From positions 806,001 to 870,000 of the forward strand of contig NZ_BNJF01000002.1 of NCBI RefSeq assembly GCF_016587355.1: a DNA stretch of 64,000 bases. Reading direction: 5' to 3'. This document shows, one piece after another, positions 27,171 to 36,674 of this stretch; position 1 is the stretch's first letter; each line of letters opens with the position of its first letter. Both the position numbers and the translations under genes were made by a program. Below the pieces are notes generated by a model that was not told where the DNA came from, searched no databases, and saw nothing but the letters and a program-made list of their open reading frames with translations. This DNA comes from Ktedonospora formicarum. Lineage in GTDB: Bacteria > Chloroflexota > Ktedonobacteria > Ktedonobacterales > Ktedonobacteraceae.

Positions 27171-27620
27171 TCAGCCCTCCGCTACAAGCTTACGGTATGC
27201 CCATTGACAGAAACTGAGGATAAGATATGCGGCGACACATGCCATGAGAATAAAGGCGGCAGTCAATACAGGCATTACCAGAGGATGGCTAAAGGCCGAG
27301 AAAATACCGAGGAGATAACCACTTACCAACAGCAGATACGCGCACGCCGCCAGTACAAAAGCCAGCATAGCGGGTCGTATCAACCATGTCAAACCACGCC
27401 GATTGACTATGGCGCGTTGAGCATGGACGAAGAGATATTCTAGCAGAGTCGCCAGGCCCACAAAGCCAAACGCGAAGATAGAGATGGTAATCCAGGGGGT
27501 TACCAATGGGTTGCTCAGGCCCACAAAGAAGAGAATATCGGCGACGATCATCGTGCCAAAGGTTGCCAGACCCAGACCCATACGAATACGCTTACGCAGC
27601 AGGCTTGTCCCGTAATCCAT
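27171..27620 (-). CDS. Uncharacterised four-helix membrane protein
   Basis: 149 residues from the ATG at 27620, which follows AAGGGG with 6-nt spacing; a longer frame starts at 27647. Four hydrophobic segments (about 15-35, 43-65, 83-106, 113-138) separated by short basic loops; no enzymatic motif. It is not recognised as a named family. It is monocistronic, between queF and a CMD-family gene. Confidence 0.6.
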   Translation of the reverse strand: MDYGTSLLRKRIRMGLGLATFGTMIVADILFFVGLSNPLVTPWITISIFAFGFVGLATLLEYLFVHAQRAIVNRRGLTWLIRPAMLAFVLAACAYLLLVSGYLLGIFSAFSHPLVMPVLTAAFILMACVAAYLILSFCQWAYRKLVAEG

Positions 27621-27893
27621 ACGAATCCCCTTACCTACGCTTTTCATTCGCGGCTCTCATAAACGCTCATCAATGTAGCCCATCATATCATAATTCTCTT
27701 TATTGTAGAAGTATCTGCGAATCTGCAAACCCTCTATCACACTGTGTTTGCATGCTATGCTGCCTATAGAAACAACATGAGAAAGCAAATACCTAGCGCC
27801 AAAGCAAACTTCACGGAGGCCTTCTCAATAAACCCTCCAATCGCTGTGTGATATTCTAAAAGCATAATCATCTAAACTAGAAAGACACATAGC

Positions 27894-28709
27894 ATGAGTT
27901 CAAAAGACAAAGATGGATTAAAGGCAAGCGCCACTGACCGCTTTGAGCGTGGTGTAGACTTACTGCGCCAGGTTGGGGGAGAGAATTATGATGTGCCAAT
28001 CCGCGCGCTTGACGATATAGCACCAGCTCTCGGGCGCTTCACGGTCGATTTTGCCTACGGCGATGTTATCAGCCGCCCAGGTCTAGATTTGAAGACGCGC
28101 CAACTCTGCACCGTCGCAGCCCTGGCTGCTATGGGAACAGCCGCACCCCAGCTCCGTTATCATGTTCTGGGAGCACTCAATGTTGGTTGGAGTGCTCAGG
28201 AGATCGTTGAGGTAATGCTCATAGCAGCGGTTTACGCGGGCTTCCCCGCCGCTCTCAATGGCATTACAGGTGCACGTGAAGTCTTCATCCAGCAAGGCAT
28301 GATGCCAGCAGCGAGCGAGGTAGCTCACGATGAGGAATTGTCGCGCTATGAGCACGGTATGCAGGCGCTTGATCAGACAAGCCATGGCTCTGGTGCTGCT
28401 GTTATTGAAAGCCTCAAAGATATTGCTCCTGACCTCGGGCGCTTCGTTGTTGAATTTGCTTATGGCGATGTAATCGGTCGTCCAACACTTGACACGAAAC
28501 TTACGGAGCTCACAACCATCGCTATGTGTACCGCGTTAGGCACGGCCCAGCCCCAGCTCGGAGTACATATCAATGCAGCTCTCAATGTTGGCGTGACAAA
28601 TGAAGAGATTGTGGAGACCATCACCCAAATGGCTGTGTACGCAGGCTTCCCTGCCGCTCTCAATGGAATCGGTGTCGCCCGTAAAGTCTTCACCGATCGC
28701 GCCAAGTGA
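27894..28709 (+). CDS. Carboxymuconolactone decarboxylase-family protein, two tandem CMD domains
   Basis: 271 residues made of two closely similar halves (about 45-135 and 170-262). Each has the order LGRF-VDFAYGDVI-RP-LD-K, an Ala-rich helix, PQLRYHVLGALNVG or PQLGVHINAALNVG, then EIVE and VYAGFPAALNGI. This matches the gamma-carboxymuconolactone decarboxylase fold with its conserved His. The peroxidase-type C-x-x-C of AhpD is absent, so redox activity is unlikely. The tandem form indicates an internal duplication. Function beyond the fold is not predictable. Confidence 0.85.
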   Translation: MSSKDKDGLKASATDRFERGVDLLRQVGGENYDVPIRALDDIAPALGRFTVDFAYGDVISRPGLDLKTRQLCTVAALAAMGTAAPQLRYHVLGALNVGWSAQEIVEVMLIAAVYAGFPAALNGITGAREVFIQQGMMPAASEVAHDEELSRYEHGMQALDQTSHGSGAAVIESLKDIAPDLGRFVVEFAYGDVIGRPTLDTKLTELTTIAMCTALGTAQPQLGVHINAALNVGVTNEEIVETITQMAVYAGFPAALNGIGVARKVFTDRAK

Positions 28710-28735
28710 TCATCCCCTCAATAGCAGCTCTTGCC

Positions 28736-30616
28736 CTACGCACCCTTTGGAAGTAGACAGGAGACGACGACGCTAATGTTGTCGGCTCCGCCATGACTGA
28801 GCGCGGCCTGGACCATTTGCGAGCTGATCTCGCTTGCCTGTGTACTGGCTTCTGCAATGATTTGTTCGATCTCCGGGTCGCGCACCATCTCCCACAAACC
28901 ATCAGAGCAGAGTACCAGGACATCTCGCTCTTGAAGCTCGACCTTGAAGTAATCAAGCTCAACAGTAGCATGCTCACCAAGGCAACGATATATCTGGTTG
29001 CGTTTAGGATGCGTGTAGACATCTTCCGGCTCGATAATTCCATTCTCGACCAAGCGTGCTACAACTGAGTGGTCACGTGTTATCTGTGTCAACCCCTCGG
29101 AGGCACGGTAACGATACGTTCGACTATCACCTACGTTGACGACGTAGGCACTGGTCCCCACGACTAGCGCTGCCGTCAGGGTCGTACCCATCATATGTTC
29201 TTGTTGCCGATTACGCTGGTAAAGAGCAAGATTGGCCCGGTGCGCGGCATCCTTGATGATGGCTCCAAAATCTTCTTCTAGCTCGGCCTCGCGCAACAGT
29301 GTTGGTGATACAACGTTGCCGATGGTCTGGATCGCCAGTCGGCTTGCCTCTTGCCCATCTGCATGCCCACCCATGCCATCGGCGACGACAAAGAGGCCAA
29401 TTGGTTCTGGTCCTTCCGCCCCTGGTCGAATACCTTGCATAGCGAAGATGTTGTCTTCGTTGGGATCATCTTTGCGCACTATTCCAGGGTCAAGGCCCAT
29501 CCCTACATTTAAGCGCAGGCGTAGCTCACGGCTCCCTCCATTGCTGACCACCTCTTCGTCTTCACCTTCTACCACTACAACGGGGCGTGTTTCATACTCC
29601 TCAATGCCAAACTCTTGATCAAGAGCATCTTCATTAGCTTCCTCCTCCTCAAAAAACTCATCATCATTACTCTCGCTCTCATCAAATTGCCAGTCAACTC
29701 GCTCACCCTGCTCTTCATCGCATCTTCTTGCGAAACTCCCTATAGAAGCATTGCCAATTCGCGCTCCCGCGTTCCTCGCCAGCTTAATCGGTCTTGGCTC
29801 CTCAACAGGGATATGCGCACGCATGGCGGGAGGAGTCTCGCGCGCGACTTGTAAACGCTCATTCTCATCTGTAGTAGCGCCACGCATGCCATATGAGGTA
29901 TGGGACTGAGCAAGGGAGGATGCCCCCTGGCTCACTACTGGCGGCATATAAGCGATTCCAGGCCAGGGAGGCACCTCCATTCCATGTGGGGCCGCGACCG
30001 GGCGTGCTGGTATCAACAAGGGGCTGTCAGCCTGTGGTACTTTGCGTGCAATCTCAGGGAAGGGCTTCTGCGCGACCTTGTACCCATTCCAGATCGCTGG
30101 AGCCTGTTCACGCTCACGTGCCACTACTCTCTCCCCTATGTGGCTAAACCGCTCTTCCTCTTCCTCCTCTGCACTTGCATACATCGCCTGTTCCTGGGGA
30201 GGAGTCCTATGTCTGGTAGGAACGGGTTCGGTGTATTCCTCATTTATGACCTCGCGCGCCAGGCGCTCTGATTCAAAGTCTGCCTCGGCTAACTCGCGCT
30301 CAAAGCGCTCTTGCTCATAATGCTCACGCCAGCGATGGAAGGTCAGGCGCAACGTTACCATGAGCAGAACTAGCCAGAGGATCAGAAGCGAGAGCGAGAG
30401 CAAGATGAGTCCCGCCAAAGGTAGCAACATCGCCGTCCCTTGTACACGCCAAAGTTCGTCCAGGCGCGGGAGAAGCGAAGCCAGGAAACGCCACGCCCAC
30501 GGCGGAAAGCCACCCGGTAATATGTATAGCAGCACCGCGCAGAGGAGCAGCAAGCCATACACTACCATCCGCACCACCAATCGGCTCTGATACGCCTGTC
30601 TCAAGTCATCTAACAT
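28736..30616 (-). CDS. Membrane-anchored PP2C-type Ser/Thr protein phosphatase
   Basis: 626 residues. Two N-terminal membrane segments (about 16-38 and 60-90), a long acidic, Pro-rich linker, and a C-terminal PP2C domain (about 370-622) with every metal-binding motif: RKDDPNEDNIF, VVADGMGGHADGQEAS, VNVGDSRTYRYR, VLCSDGLWEMV and GGADNISVVV. It should dephosphorylate Ser/Thr-phosphorylated proteins in the cytoplasm close to the membrane. GGGAGGAG stands just before the ATG, 13 bp after the stop of the LamG-like gene. Last gene of a four-gene minus-strand operon. Confidence 0.92.
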   Translation of the reverse strand: MLDDLRQAYQSRLVVRMVVYGLLLLCAVLLYILPGGFPPWAWRFLASLLPRLDELWRVQGTAMLLPLAGLILLSLSLLILWLVLLMVTLRLTFHRWREHYEQERFERELAEADFESERLAREVINEEYTEPVPTRHRTPPQEQAMYASAEEEEEERFSHIGERVVAREREQAPAIWNGYKVAQKPFPEIARKVPQADSPLLIPARPVAAPHGMEVPPWPGIAYMPPVVSQGASSLAQSHTSYGMRGATTDENERLQVARETPPAMRAHIPVEEPRPIKLARNAGARIGNASIGSFARRCDEEQGERVDWQFDESESNDDEFFEEEEANEDALDQEFGIEEYETRPVVVVEGEDEEVVSNGGSRELRLRLNVGMGLDPGIVRKDDPNEDNIFAMQGIRPGAEGPEPIGLFVVADGMGGHADGQEASRLAIQTIGNVVSPTLLREAELEEDFGAIIKDAAHRANLALYQRNRQQEHMMGTTLTAALVVGTSAYVVNVGDSRTYRYRASEGLTQITRDHSVVARLVENGIIEPEDVYTHPKRNQIYRCLGEHATVELDYFKVELQERDVLVLCSDGLWEMVRDPEIEQIIAEASTQASEISSQMVQAALSHGGADNISVVVSCLLPKGA

Positions 30617-30628
30617 AATTCTCCTCCC

Positions 30629-31417
30629 TTACGCTACTCCGGTCGCTGCTGTAGCTTCAAAGGTCGTAATCTTTATAATTGAGCCAGCATCCATCAAAAC
30701 GCGCACTCCTGCCTGCCCTTGCTGAAGAGAGGCGTCATTAGCTGTCGCTAGCCAATTGGCAGGCTCGGCTGTGTTGGCTTCCCAGGCACGGGCCAGAAGT
30801 GTACCACCAAAGACACGGAAGCGGAGCGCGTAACTTATCCCTCCCCGCGCGGCGAAGGGAACACTCACTAATTGCCTCTGTACTCCGTTAATCTGTCGAA
30901 TAATAATCAGGCTTGTGCCATTGATGTAGGCTTTATACCAATTGTTGATGTTCTGCCAGCGCAACACTGAGCCAAGGTTGTTGTTGCCACTAAAGCGGTT
31001 GAGTGAGCCGTGAATGAGCAGGTCGATATTGCCCTTCGCCGGGCCAAGCAGGGCGTTCAGGGCACCAGTGCCATTAGCGATAGTACCCTCCTGACCATTG
31101 ATCGAGAAGTTCGCGCGCGCGTTGGCATCTCCCATCCAGGTATTGCCATCGCTAGCCGTGCCCCATAGACTCTGATCCTGGCGTTGAAAACTGTCACGTG
31201 CCAGGGCATTCACAGCTATAGTTGGCGTCGTTTTTGGCTTCGCCGTCGGCGCGATGGTTGGCATGGTAGTCGGCGTCTTGCCCACGTTACCTCGAAACAT
31301 GTCCTGCATGTCCGGCAGGGTCAGCGAACGCTGAATGGTTTCCATGAAGACCCCTGCCGTCAATCCGAGCAAGACCAGGATCAGTAAGAGCGTTATCGCC
31401 ACGACGCGTCTCGTCAT
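30629..31417 (-). CDS. Membrane-anchored protein with a concanavalin/LamG-like extracellular domain
   Basis: About 262 residues from the ATG at 31417, which follows AAGGAG by 8 nt. One N-terminal membrane segment (VVAITLLLILVLLGLTAGVF), a Thr/Pro-rich stalk with repeated PT, then a ~180-residue beta-rich domain (DSFQRQDQSLWGTASDGNTW, GSVLRWQNINNWYKAYING, GISYALRFRVFGGTLLARAW). This pattern is common in extracellular jelly-roll sugar-binding domains. No catalytic site is visible. Between the RskA-like protein and the PP2C phosphatase on one transcript, it may be an outside sensor or ligand-binding subunit. Confidence 0.6.
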   Translation of the reverse strand: MTRRVVAITLLLILVLLGLTAGVFMETIQRSLTLPDMQDMFRGNVGKTPTTMPTIAPTAKPKTTPTIAVNALARDSFQRQDQSLWGTASDGNTWMGDANARANFSINGQEGTIANGTGALNALLGPAKGNIDLLIHGSLNRFSGNNNLGSVLRWQNINNWYKAYINGTSLIIIRQINGVQRQLVSVPFAARGGISYALRFRVFGGTLLARAWEANTAEPANWLATANDASLQQGQAGVRVLMDAGSIIKITTFEATAATGVA

Positions 31418-31522
31418 CGTCTCATCTCCTTGCCTCTCGAACACCTGAGCCTATCAGCGCCTGCCTCAACAGTAGCGCCAGACCCCTCTGTAGAGGGCAG
31501 GTTTCCGCACAAGGCTGTATCC

Positions 31523-33532
31523 TCACACCTGTGTATGCCACAAGTCCTGGATCATTTGTGTCGACTGCGGGCTGGTCTGATAGGGTGAGACATTAAAGGT
31601 CGCGATAGATTGCATATGCTCATGAATCCAGGTTATGCCGTGGATATTGCTGCCTGTGGCTGGGTCGGTATGTCCGGTGTAGGCATAGTTGGCATTAGCG
31701 ATCATATCGTTCAACAAATTGAGCGTTGAAGGTTGGCGGATCTGTTTGTCATTCATAGAAACCAGCTTCTTAGCATCCGTGCGTATCTGATTCAGCCAGC
31801 CGTTAATGGCATTGAGCGAGTTAGATATCTCTGTAGCATCCTTACGTAATGATCCAGGAGCGCCAGGTGCCTGCAAGAGCCCATCGACATGCTTCATAAC
31901 ATGATTGAAGTAGCACGGTGGTTCCTGGTTTGGTCCATCCACCTGAACCATTCCTATCTGCGCCAGCCGCTCATTGACTAGCAAAGGCGCTCCTTTGGGC
32001 AGGTCACGCGACACAAAGGTCGCTCCATCCAGGTATTCCAAAGTACGCATCGCCTGGCTGCGCACACTTGTAAAATTGTTGTTCTGCTGCCACAGGTCGC
32101 GTGTGCTTGTTGTCCATTCCAACACCTTCCCAGAATTGCGGTAGAACCAGGTGTTAAGCCCTCCTGGTAGATTGAGCTTGTCAAGCGTGGGATCGCTCGC
32201 CAACAGGTGCCGTAGATGGTCGAGGTAGCTATATTGCTTTCCGCCTTCAGGCGACTTCAGGGGGACCTGTGAGATTTCTCCATAATAGCGCCACTGACTA
32301 TAATTCGGCGAGGGAGCTACAGGCGTCACTGCAGAGCTCTCCTCTGTAATCAGGAAACGGCTTGTGAACGCCAGAATATTCGTGTGTTTCGCGTCCCCAG
32401 GATAGAAGAGTCTGGCTTTGCCATTGTTGAGAGTCAAACGCCCAAGTGCTATCGGACGCGCTTCGCTCTGCTTATCACCAAGCAACCAGGCATAGAGGGC
32501 AGCTCCCTCCTCGGGCGGATTGATGTGCTGAAAGTCTACTATAACCTGATCCGAAATGCCCTGGTTGTTATTATCGCTTACCTGATTACTGCTGGCGTAG
32601 GTGATCTGTCCTACAATCTGCTCGCCCGTTGTGGTGGGCCACTGATGATAGCTTACTAAAAAGTAGCCCAGGCCAGCAACCGAGAGGGCGATGATCGCCA
32701 GGATCGCAACTACTTTGGCGAAACCTGTCTGCGGTTTCCTGGGAGGCGCGACTGGCTCTGGGCGTAGTTGCTGTGGCCGCGTCAGCTCCATAGCGGGATC
32801 GCTGATAGCATGCCGAGCCTGATTGCCTCTCCTGGTCGCGCCACGCTCAAGGATCAGCGGCTCAGGCTCGGCGAACTCCTCTAGAGACTCGTCGAGGGGC
32901 TCTGCGCGCAGCGATCGTGTCTCTCGCTTCCGATTTTCCCGCGCAGGAAGATTTCCTGAGCGCTGAGGTGGATTGACATCACGTGGCGAGAGCGGCGGTG
33001 TCATACGTGGAGGCAACTCCTCATGTGTTTCAATTATGCCTTGCGCCATCTCCAGTACGGGCTCAGGCTCCTTCGGTCGACGTAATGGCTGGCTGATAGA
33101 ACCTAGTGGCCCTGAGCTAATCGCGTTCTTTTTCAAAGAGGACAACGAAGCCAGCGAGGCTGCTGGACTAAGTGGCGCCGTGATCCTCTGTGCGTTGGCC
33201 ATTCCACTCTGACTTCGCTGACGCGAGAATTGGCCCGCCGCCAGAGCATTTGCCAGAGCGTCCATCGAGAGATAGACAGGAAAGCCGAAGCGAGCCGCTA
33301 ACTGAGCCGCGTGCCCATTGTGTGGAATCACGAAGACCACGGGAATGTCCAGGCGCCGCTTCAGGTGCTTTAAAGTGCTAAAGTCGTCGGGCCGCTGGAA
33401 GAGCCGTACCTGTTCCGCTAGCATAATAACCGCTGGCTTACGCAACTCACTCATCTCAGTTGTGAGCGCCGTTCTGTCATCTGCGGCCTCCAAATAGAGC
33501 ACACAGAATTCACCCGTGTCGCTGCGTTTCAT
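31523..33532 (-). CDS. Membrane protein with receiver-like N-terminus and RskA-like extracellular region
   Basis: 669 residues. The N-terminal ~105 have a Rossmann/receiver-like pattern (FCVLYLEAADD, KPAVIMLAEQV, DIPVVFVIPHNGHA), but no obvious phospho-acceptor Asp. A Pro/Arg-rich linker leads to one membrane segment (FAKVVAILAIIALSVAGLGYF near 270). The outer part begins with an anti-sigma-K/RskA-like module (ALYAWLLGDKQSEARPIALGRL) followed by a helical region of about 250 residues. It may pass an envelope signal inward. The start follows GAGGGA; it lies 19 bp after the EamA-like gene. Confidence 0.55.
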   Translation of the reverse strand: MKRSDTGEFCVLYLEAADDRTALTTEMSELRKPAVIMLAEQVRLFQRPDDFSTLKHLKRRLDIPVVFVIPHNGHAAQLAARFGFPVYLSMDALANALAAGQFSRQRSQSGMANAQRITAPLSPAASLASLSSLKKNAISSGPLGSISQPLRRPKEPEPVLEMAQGIIETHEELPPRMTPPLSPRDVNPPQRSGNLPARENRKRETRSLRAEPLDESLEEFAEPEPLILERGATRRGNQARHAISDPAMELTRPQQLRPEPVAPPRKPQTGFAKVVAILAIIALSVAGLGYFLVSYHQWPTTTGEQIVGQITYASSNQVSDNNNQGISDQVIVDFQHINPPEEGAALYAWLLGDKQSEARPIALGRLTLNNGKARLFYPGDAKHTNILAFTSRFLITEESSAVTPVAPSPNYSQWRYYGEISQVPLKSPEGGKQYSYLDHLRHLLASDPTLDKLNLPGGLNTWFYRNSGKVLEWTTSTRDLWQQNNNFTSVRSQAMRTLEYLDGATFVSRDLPKGAPLLVNERLAQIGMVQVDGPNQEPPCYFNHVMKHVDGLLQAPGAPGSLRKDATEISNSLNAINGWLNQIRTDAKKLVSMNDKQIRQPSTLNLLNDMIANANYAYTGHTDPATGSNIHGITWIHEHMQSIATFNVSPYQTSPQSTQMIQDLWHTQV

Positions 33533-33550
33533 CCTATCCCTCGTTTCTTC

Positions 33551-35110
33551 TCAACCCCGCAGGCGATCATAGGCGGGGATATCTTCGTCAAACATGGCAT
33601 CATCGCGCTTTGCTGAAAGATCTATCGTCTGGCGACGTAGGCGCGCTCGGTTGGCTACCTCCGAGCCCATTCGTCGCTCCTGGCGACGTTGTTCTAATCG
33701 TTGCAGACGCTCGCGGGCTCTGGGTCGCCAGTAGACATTGGAAGGGGCAGCACCCAATTGACGCAACGAACGCTCATCCCATGCTTCCAGCGTGTAGGCT
33801 GGTGCGGGAGCCTCTTTCATGGAGACTTCTTCAATCTCATAATGCTTTGTGGATATAGGCATCGCGGGTACCTCCAATGTATCCTGTTCGCTTATCGCCT
33901 TCTCCCGACTGGCAGGCCCCGGCATACGTAGCAGGCGCACCAGGCGAGATACACTGATGATTGCCAGGCCCCCAACTGCCATCCAGGCCAGGAGCCAACA
34001 AAAGGCTTGCCCGATGACCAGGGCCAGGGCTGAACCATGTCCGCGCGCTACAATGCTAGATACCTCCGGCCACAGTTGCAAAGCCAACTTCCACGTCGCT
34101 GGGGGAAAACCATCCAGACGTAGTAGAACGAAGACGCCTGCGACCACCCCTAATACTGGCAGAATCAGGCCGCCATCGCTCCCACGCCACGCCTGCATCA
34201 AGCGTACTCGGAAGAGTGATGGCCCCTGCGTACCACTGCTCGCCGGTCGCTCAGCGGTTCCCCAGGTATGGATCAGAGCGCCAGCGACAATCAATGCGCC
34301 TCCCAGGTAACCATCTAATGGTAGGACCTCATGCAGATAGTAGTTGGCGAAAATGCCGCCCAGCACAGGTTCCAGAATGTAGATGAAGGAGACCGTAACG
34401 GGCGAGATGTAGTTTTGTAGCCGTACAGTAATCAGCGTAGGCAGACAGGTCGTGCCAAAGGCTATATAGAGCACACTCCATAAGTCCTCCGGTAGCGCGG
34501 GATGGATATCCTGCCAGTTACCGAAGAGCAGGGCTATAAAGCAACCCCAGACCGACATTGTGAGTAGTTGGATGCCAAAGAGCGGCATATATGCCGTCTT
34601 CCCGCGCTGCTCATGGTCCGCCAGAAAAACATAGAAGGTACAGAAGAGGCCGCCTATGAAGGCGATCAACGCGCCCCGTAGTCCGCCTAGTGGAGAATTG
34701 AGGATAAGCAGCAGAGCGCCACATGCCGAGACCAGCCCGGCGAACCATGTGGCTTTACGAATCGGCTGACGCAGAAAGATCCATACGCATATGGCAGCCA
34801 GAAAGCCATTCAGAGAGGGGAAAAAGGCGGTGCTAGTCGCAGTGTTATACTTCAGCGCTACTGAGAGTGTAAAGAGACCAATACAAATACAGCTACCCAG
34901 CAGGACGCCACTCTTGACAACCTCTCGCGTGATACCTTGCCAGGAATAAATGATGATACAGAGCGCCAGGGGCAAGAGCGCAACCATAACGAAGAATGTG
35001 AATACAATTGGATCCATGCGCCCCAACGATCCCTTCGAGACCGCGTAATAGGTTCCGGTCAGAAAGGTATTGATGAAGAAAGCGCAACAAGCCAGCACCT
35101 TCATTCGCAT
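33551..35110 (-). CDS. EamA/DMT-family transporter with C-terminal extension
   Basis: 519 residues. The first ~290 form a ten-helix drug/metabolite transporter with two EamA repeats (NTFLTGTYYAVSKGSL and SVLYIAFGTTCLPTLI...YILEPVLGGIFANYYLHE). Unlike ordinary family members it continues with two more membrane helices (about 315-335 and 375-400) and a ~120-residue charged, Arg-rich cytoplasmic tail. Substrate unknown. It is first in a minus-strand operon with the receiver/RskA-like, LamG-like and PP2C genes, which hints at a coupled signalling role. Confidence 0.75.
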   Translation of the reverse strand: MRMKVLACCAFFINTFLTGTYYAVSKGSLGRMDPIVFTFFVMVALLPLALCIIIYSWQGITREVVKSGVLLGSCICIGLFTLSVALKYNTATSTAFFPSLNGFLAAICVWIFLRQPIRKATWFAGLVSACGALLLILNSPLGGLRGALIAFIGGLFCTFYVFLADHEQRGKTAYMPLFGIQLLTMSVWGCFIALLFGNWQDIHPALPEDLWSVLYIAFGTTCLPTLITVRLQNYISPVTVSFIYILEPVLGGIFANYYLHEVLPLDGYLGGALIVAGALIHTWGTAERPASSGTQGPSLFRVRLMQAWRGSDGGLILPVLGVVAGVFVLLRLDGFPPATWKLALQLWPEVSSIVARGHGSALALVIGQAFCWLLAWMAVGGLAIISVSRLVRLLRMPGPASREKAISEQDTLEVPAMPISTKHYEIEEVSMKEAPAPAYTLEAWDERSLRQLGAAPSNVYWRPRARERLQRLEQRRQERRMGSEVANRARLRRQTIDLSAKRDDAMFDEDIPAYDRLRG

Positions 35111-35448
35111 AGTAATGTCTCCCTTACCTCGCGGTTACTCCTTAACCAGCGCTACACGCACGCTTAACCGCGTCTCCGGCTCTATCTCCACAGAGTCATA
35201 CAACGATCTATTAGCAGTATAGACGAGTATCAGCGCTCTGGAAGCGTTTTTCTCACGACCCTCCCACTGTGTACTCCCCGAACCCAAATCGGGAGAGATG
35301 CCATTTTGCGATAGACCTCGTCAAATTTTTGGACGTCATCACCCTTTGAAGCTCCTCACATACTTACTACTACACTTGCGCTTATCGCTGTACCGTGCGA
35401 AGATAAAGGGAATAGCGATCTGGCATTTGAGGAGATATTAATTACTAT
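35111..35448. other. Divergent promoter region
   Basis: About 340 bp between the EamA-like operon (-) and the HAD gene (+). Only a small CCCGA/TCGGG inverted repeat (35276-35292) was noticed. Confidence 0.35.
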
Positions 35449-36180
35449 ATGAAAAACTATCAGGCCGCTCTATTTGACATGGATGGCGTCGTCGCTGATA
35501 CCAATCAGTCCGTACGCGATTTCTGGTTCGCGCTCGCTGCCCGAGAGGATGTTACCCTCAGCGAAGAAGACTTTAAGCACCATATTTATGGCTGCCCCTC
35601 AACACATACCCTCGCCATGCTCTTTCCAAGTATTGAAGCCAACCGCCACCCGGCTATTCATGATGAAATTATGGAGTACGAGCGCTCTATTCACTATCGC
35701 CCTATGCCTGGCGTGATCGACCTCCTGCGCTCCTTCAAGCGCCAGGGCATTCCTACGGCCCTGGTCACCAGTGGTAGGCGCTGGCGCTCCGATCTGGCTC
35801 TACAACGAATGGGTATCACCAACCTCTTCAGCGCCCTTGTGGCAGTTGATAACATTACGCGCGGCAAGCCTGATCCCGAGAGCTATCTCCTTGGTGCTCA
35901 ACTTCTCAAGACACCAGCCGATGCCTGCCTTGTCTTTGAGGATGCCGTAAGCGGTATTCGCGCCGGAGTCGCGGCAGGAGCTACTTGCATTGGTATTCAG
36001 GACGATTCCGAACGTGCCCTCGCTCTGAGCGATGCTGGAGCCGTGCTGGTCGCGCCTGACTTCCGTGGCATGCATCTCGCCCCTCTGACCGAAACCAGAG
36101 CCAGCGCGCTTGTAATCAAGGTCGAAGAAGGTAAGTATGCTCGCTTCCCCATTCAGTCCCAGAAACCGCTCTTCTCATAA
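35449..36180 (+). CDS. HAD-superfamily phosphatase / beta-phosphoglucomutase-like
   Basis: 243 residues. HAD motif I ALFDMDGVVADTN with both Asp, motif II VTSGRRW, motif III lysine in ITRGKPDPESY, motif IV VFEDAVSGIRAGVAAG. A four-helix cap is inserted after motif I, and PMPGVIDLLRSFKRQG follows it. This is the subgroup of beta-phosphoglucomutase and small sugar-phosphate phosphatases. Substrate is not determined. GAGGAG lies 14 nt upstream of the ATG. Followed by a small lipoprotein gene 21 bp later. Confidence 0.88.
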   Translation: MKNYQAALFDMDGVVADTNQSVRDFWFALAAREDVTLSEEDFKHHIYGCPSTHTLAMLFPSIEANRHPAIHDEIMEYERSIHYRPMPGVIDLLRSFKRQGIPTALVTSGRRWRSDLALQRMGITNLFSALVAVDNITRGKPDPESYLLGAQLLKTPADACLVFEDAVSGIRAGVAAGATCIGIQDDSERALALSDAGAVLVAPDFRGMHLAPLTETRASALVIKVEEGKYARFPIQSQKPLFS

Positions 36181-36201
36181 CCCCTAAGGAGATCGTTACG
36201 C

Positions 36202-36621
36202 ATGCGCTACTATGTCCTCTTGCTTCTCTTTCTGGGGGCCTGTCTGCTAACTGCTTGTGGTAGTGATGCCGGACGCACGGTAGAGCATCCCATGATGTTC
36301 ACGAAAACAGAGATTACTCCTCTGACCCAGGATAAAGGACAGCGAGCACCAAAGATCGTTCTCTCTACGCCCGCTGAAACACAACAGCTCTACAGAAGCA
36401 TTCTGGCGCTTCCACACCTGCCTGAACATCCAATCTGCGAACACAAAAAAGGGCGTCGCTATCAGGTAGCCTTCATTGCCGTGAATCAAACCTTCTACGC
36501 GACCATTGATAAGAATAATTGTGGAACTATTGCTTTTGAACAAGGCGATACCAAAATTCGCCAGGGAACCACATTGTTCTGGGTCTACCTGACAAACCTT
36601 ACCCTGGGCAAGATTCCTTGA
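36202..36621 (+). CDS. Small putative lipoprotein
   Basis: 139 residues with a clear lipoprotein signal (YVLLLLFLGACLLTACGSD, lipobox LTAC), so it should be attached outside the membrane. The mature part contains ILALPHLPEHPICEHKKGRR and two more Cys-containing strands; no known domain was recognised. AAGGAG precedes the ATG, and the gene follows the HAD gene by 21 bp, so the two probably share a transcript. Confidence 0.65.
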   Translation: MRYYVLLLLFLGACLLTACGSDAGRTVEHPMMFTKTEITPLTQDKGQRAPKIVLSTPAETQQLYRSILALPHLPEHPICEHKKGRRYQVAFIAVNQTFYATIDKNNCGTIAFEQGDTKIRQGTTLFWVYLTNLTLGKIP

Positions 36622-36674
36622 TTGTTAATGCTAAAAGCCGCGAGTTCAGTGGCTACAGATAGAGAGGTGAATGT

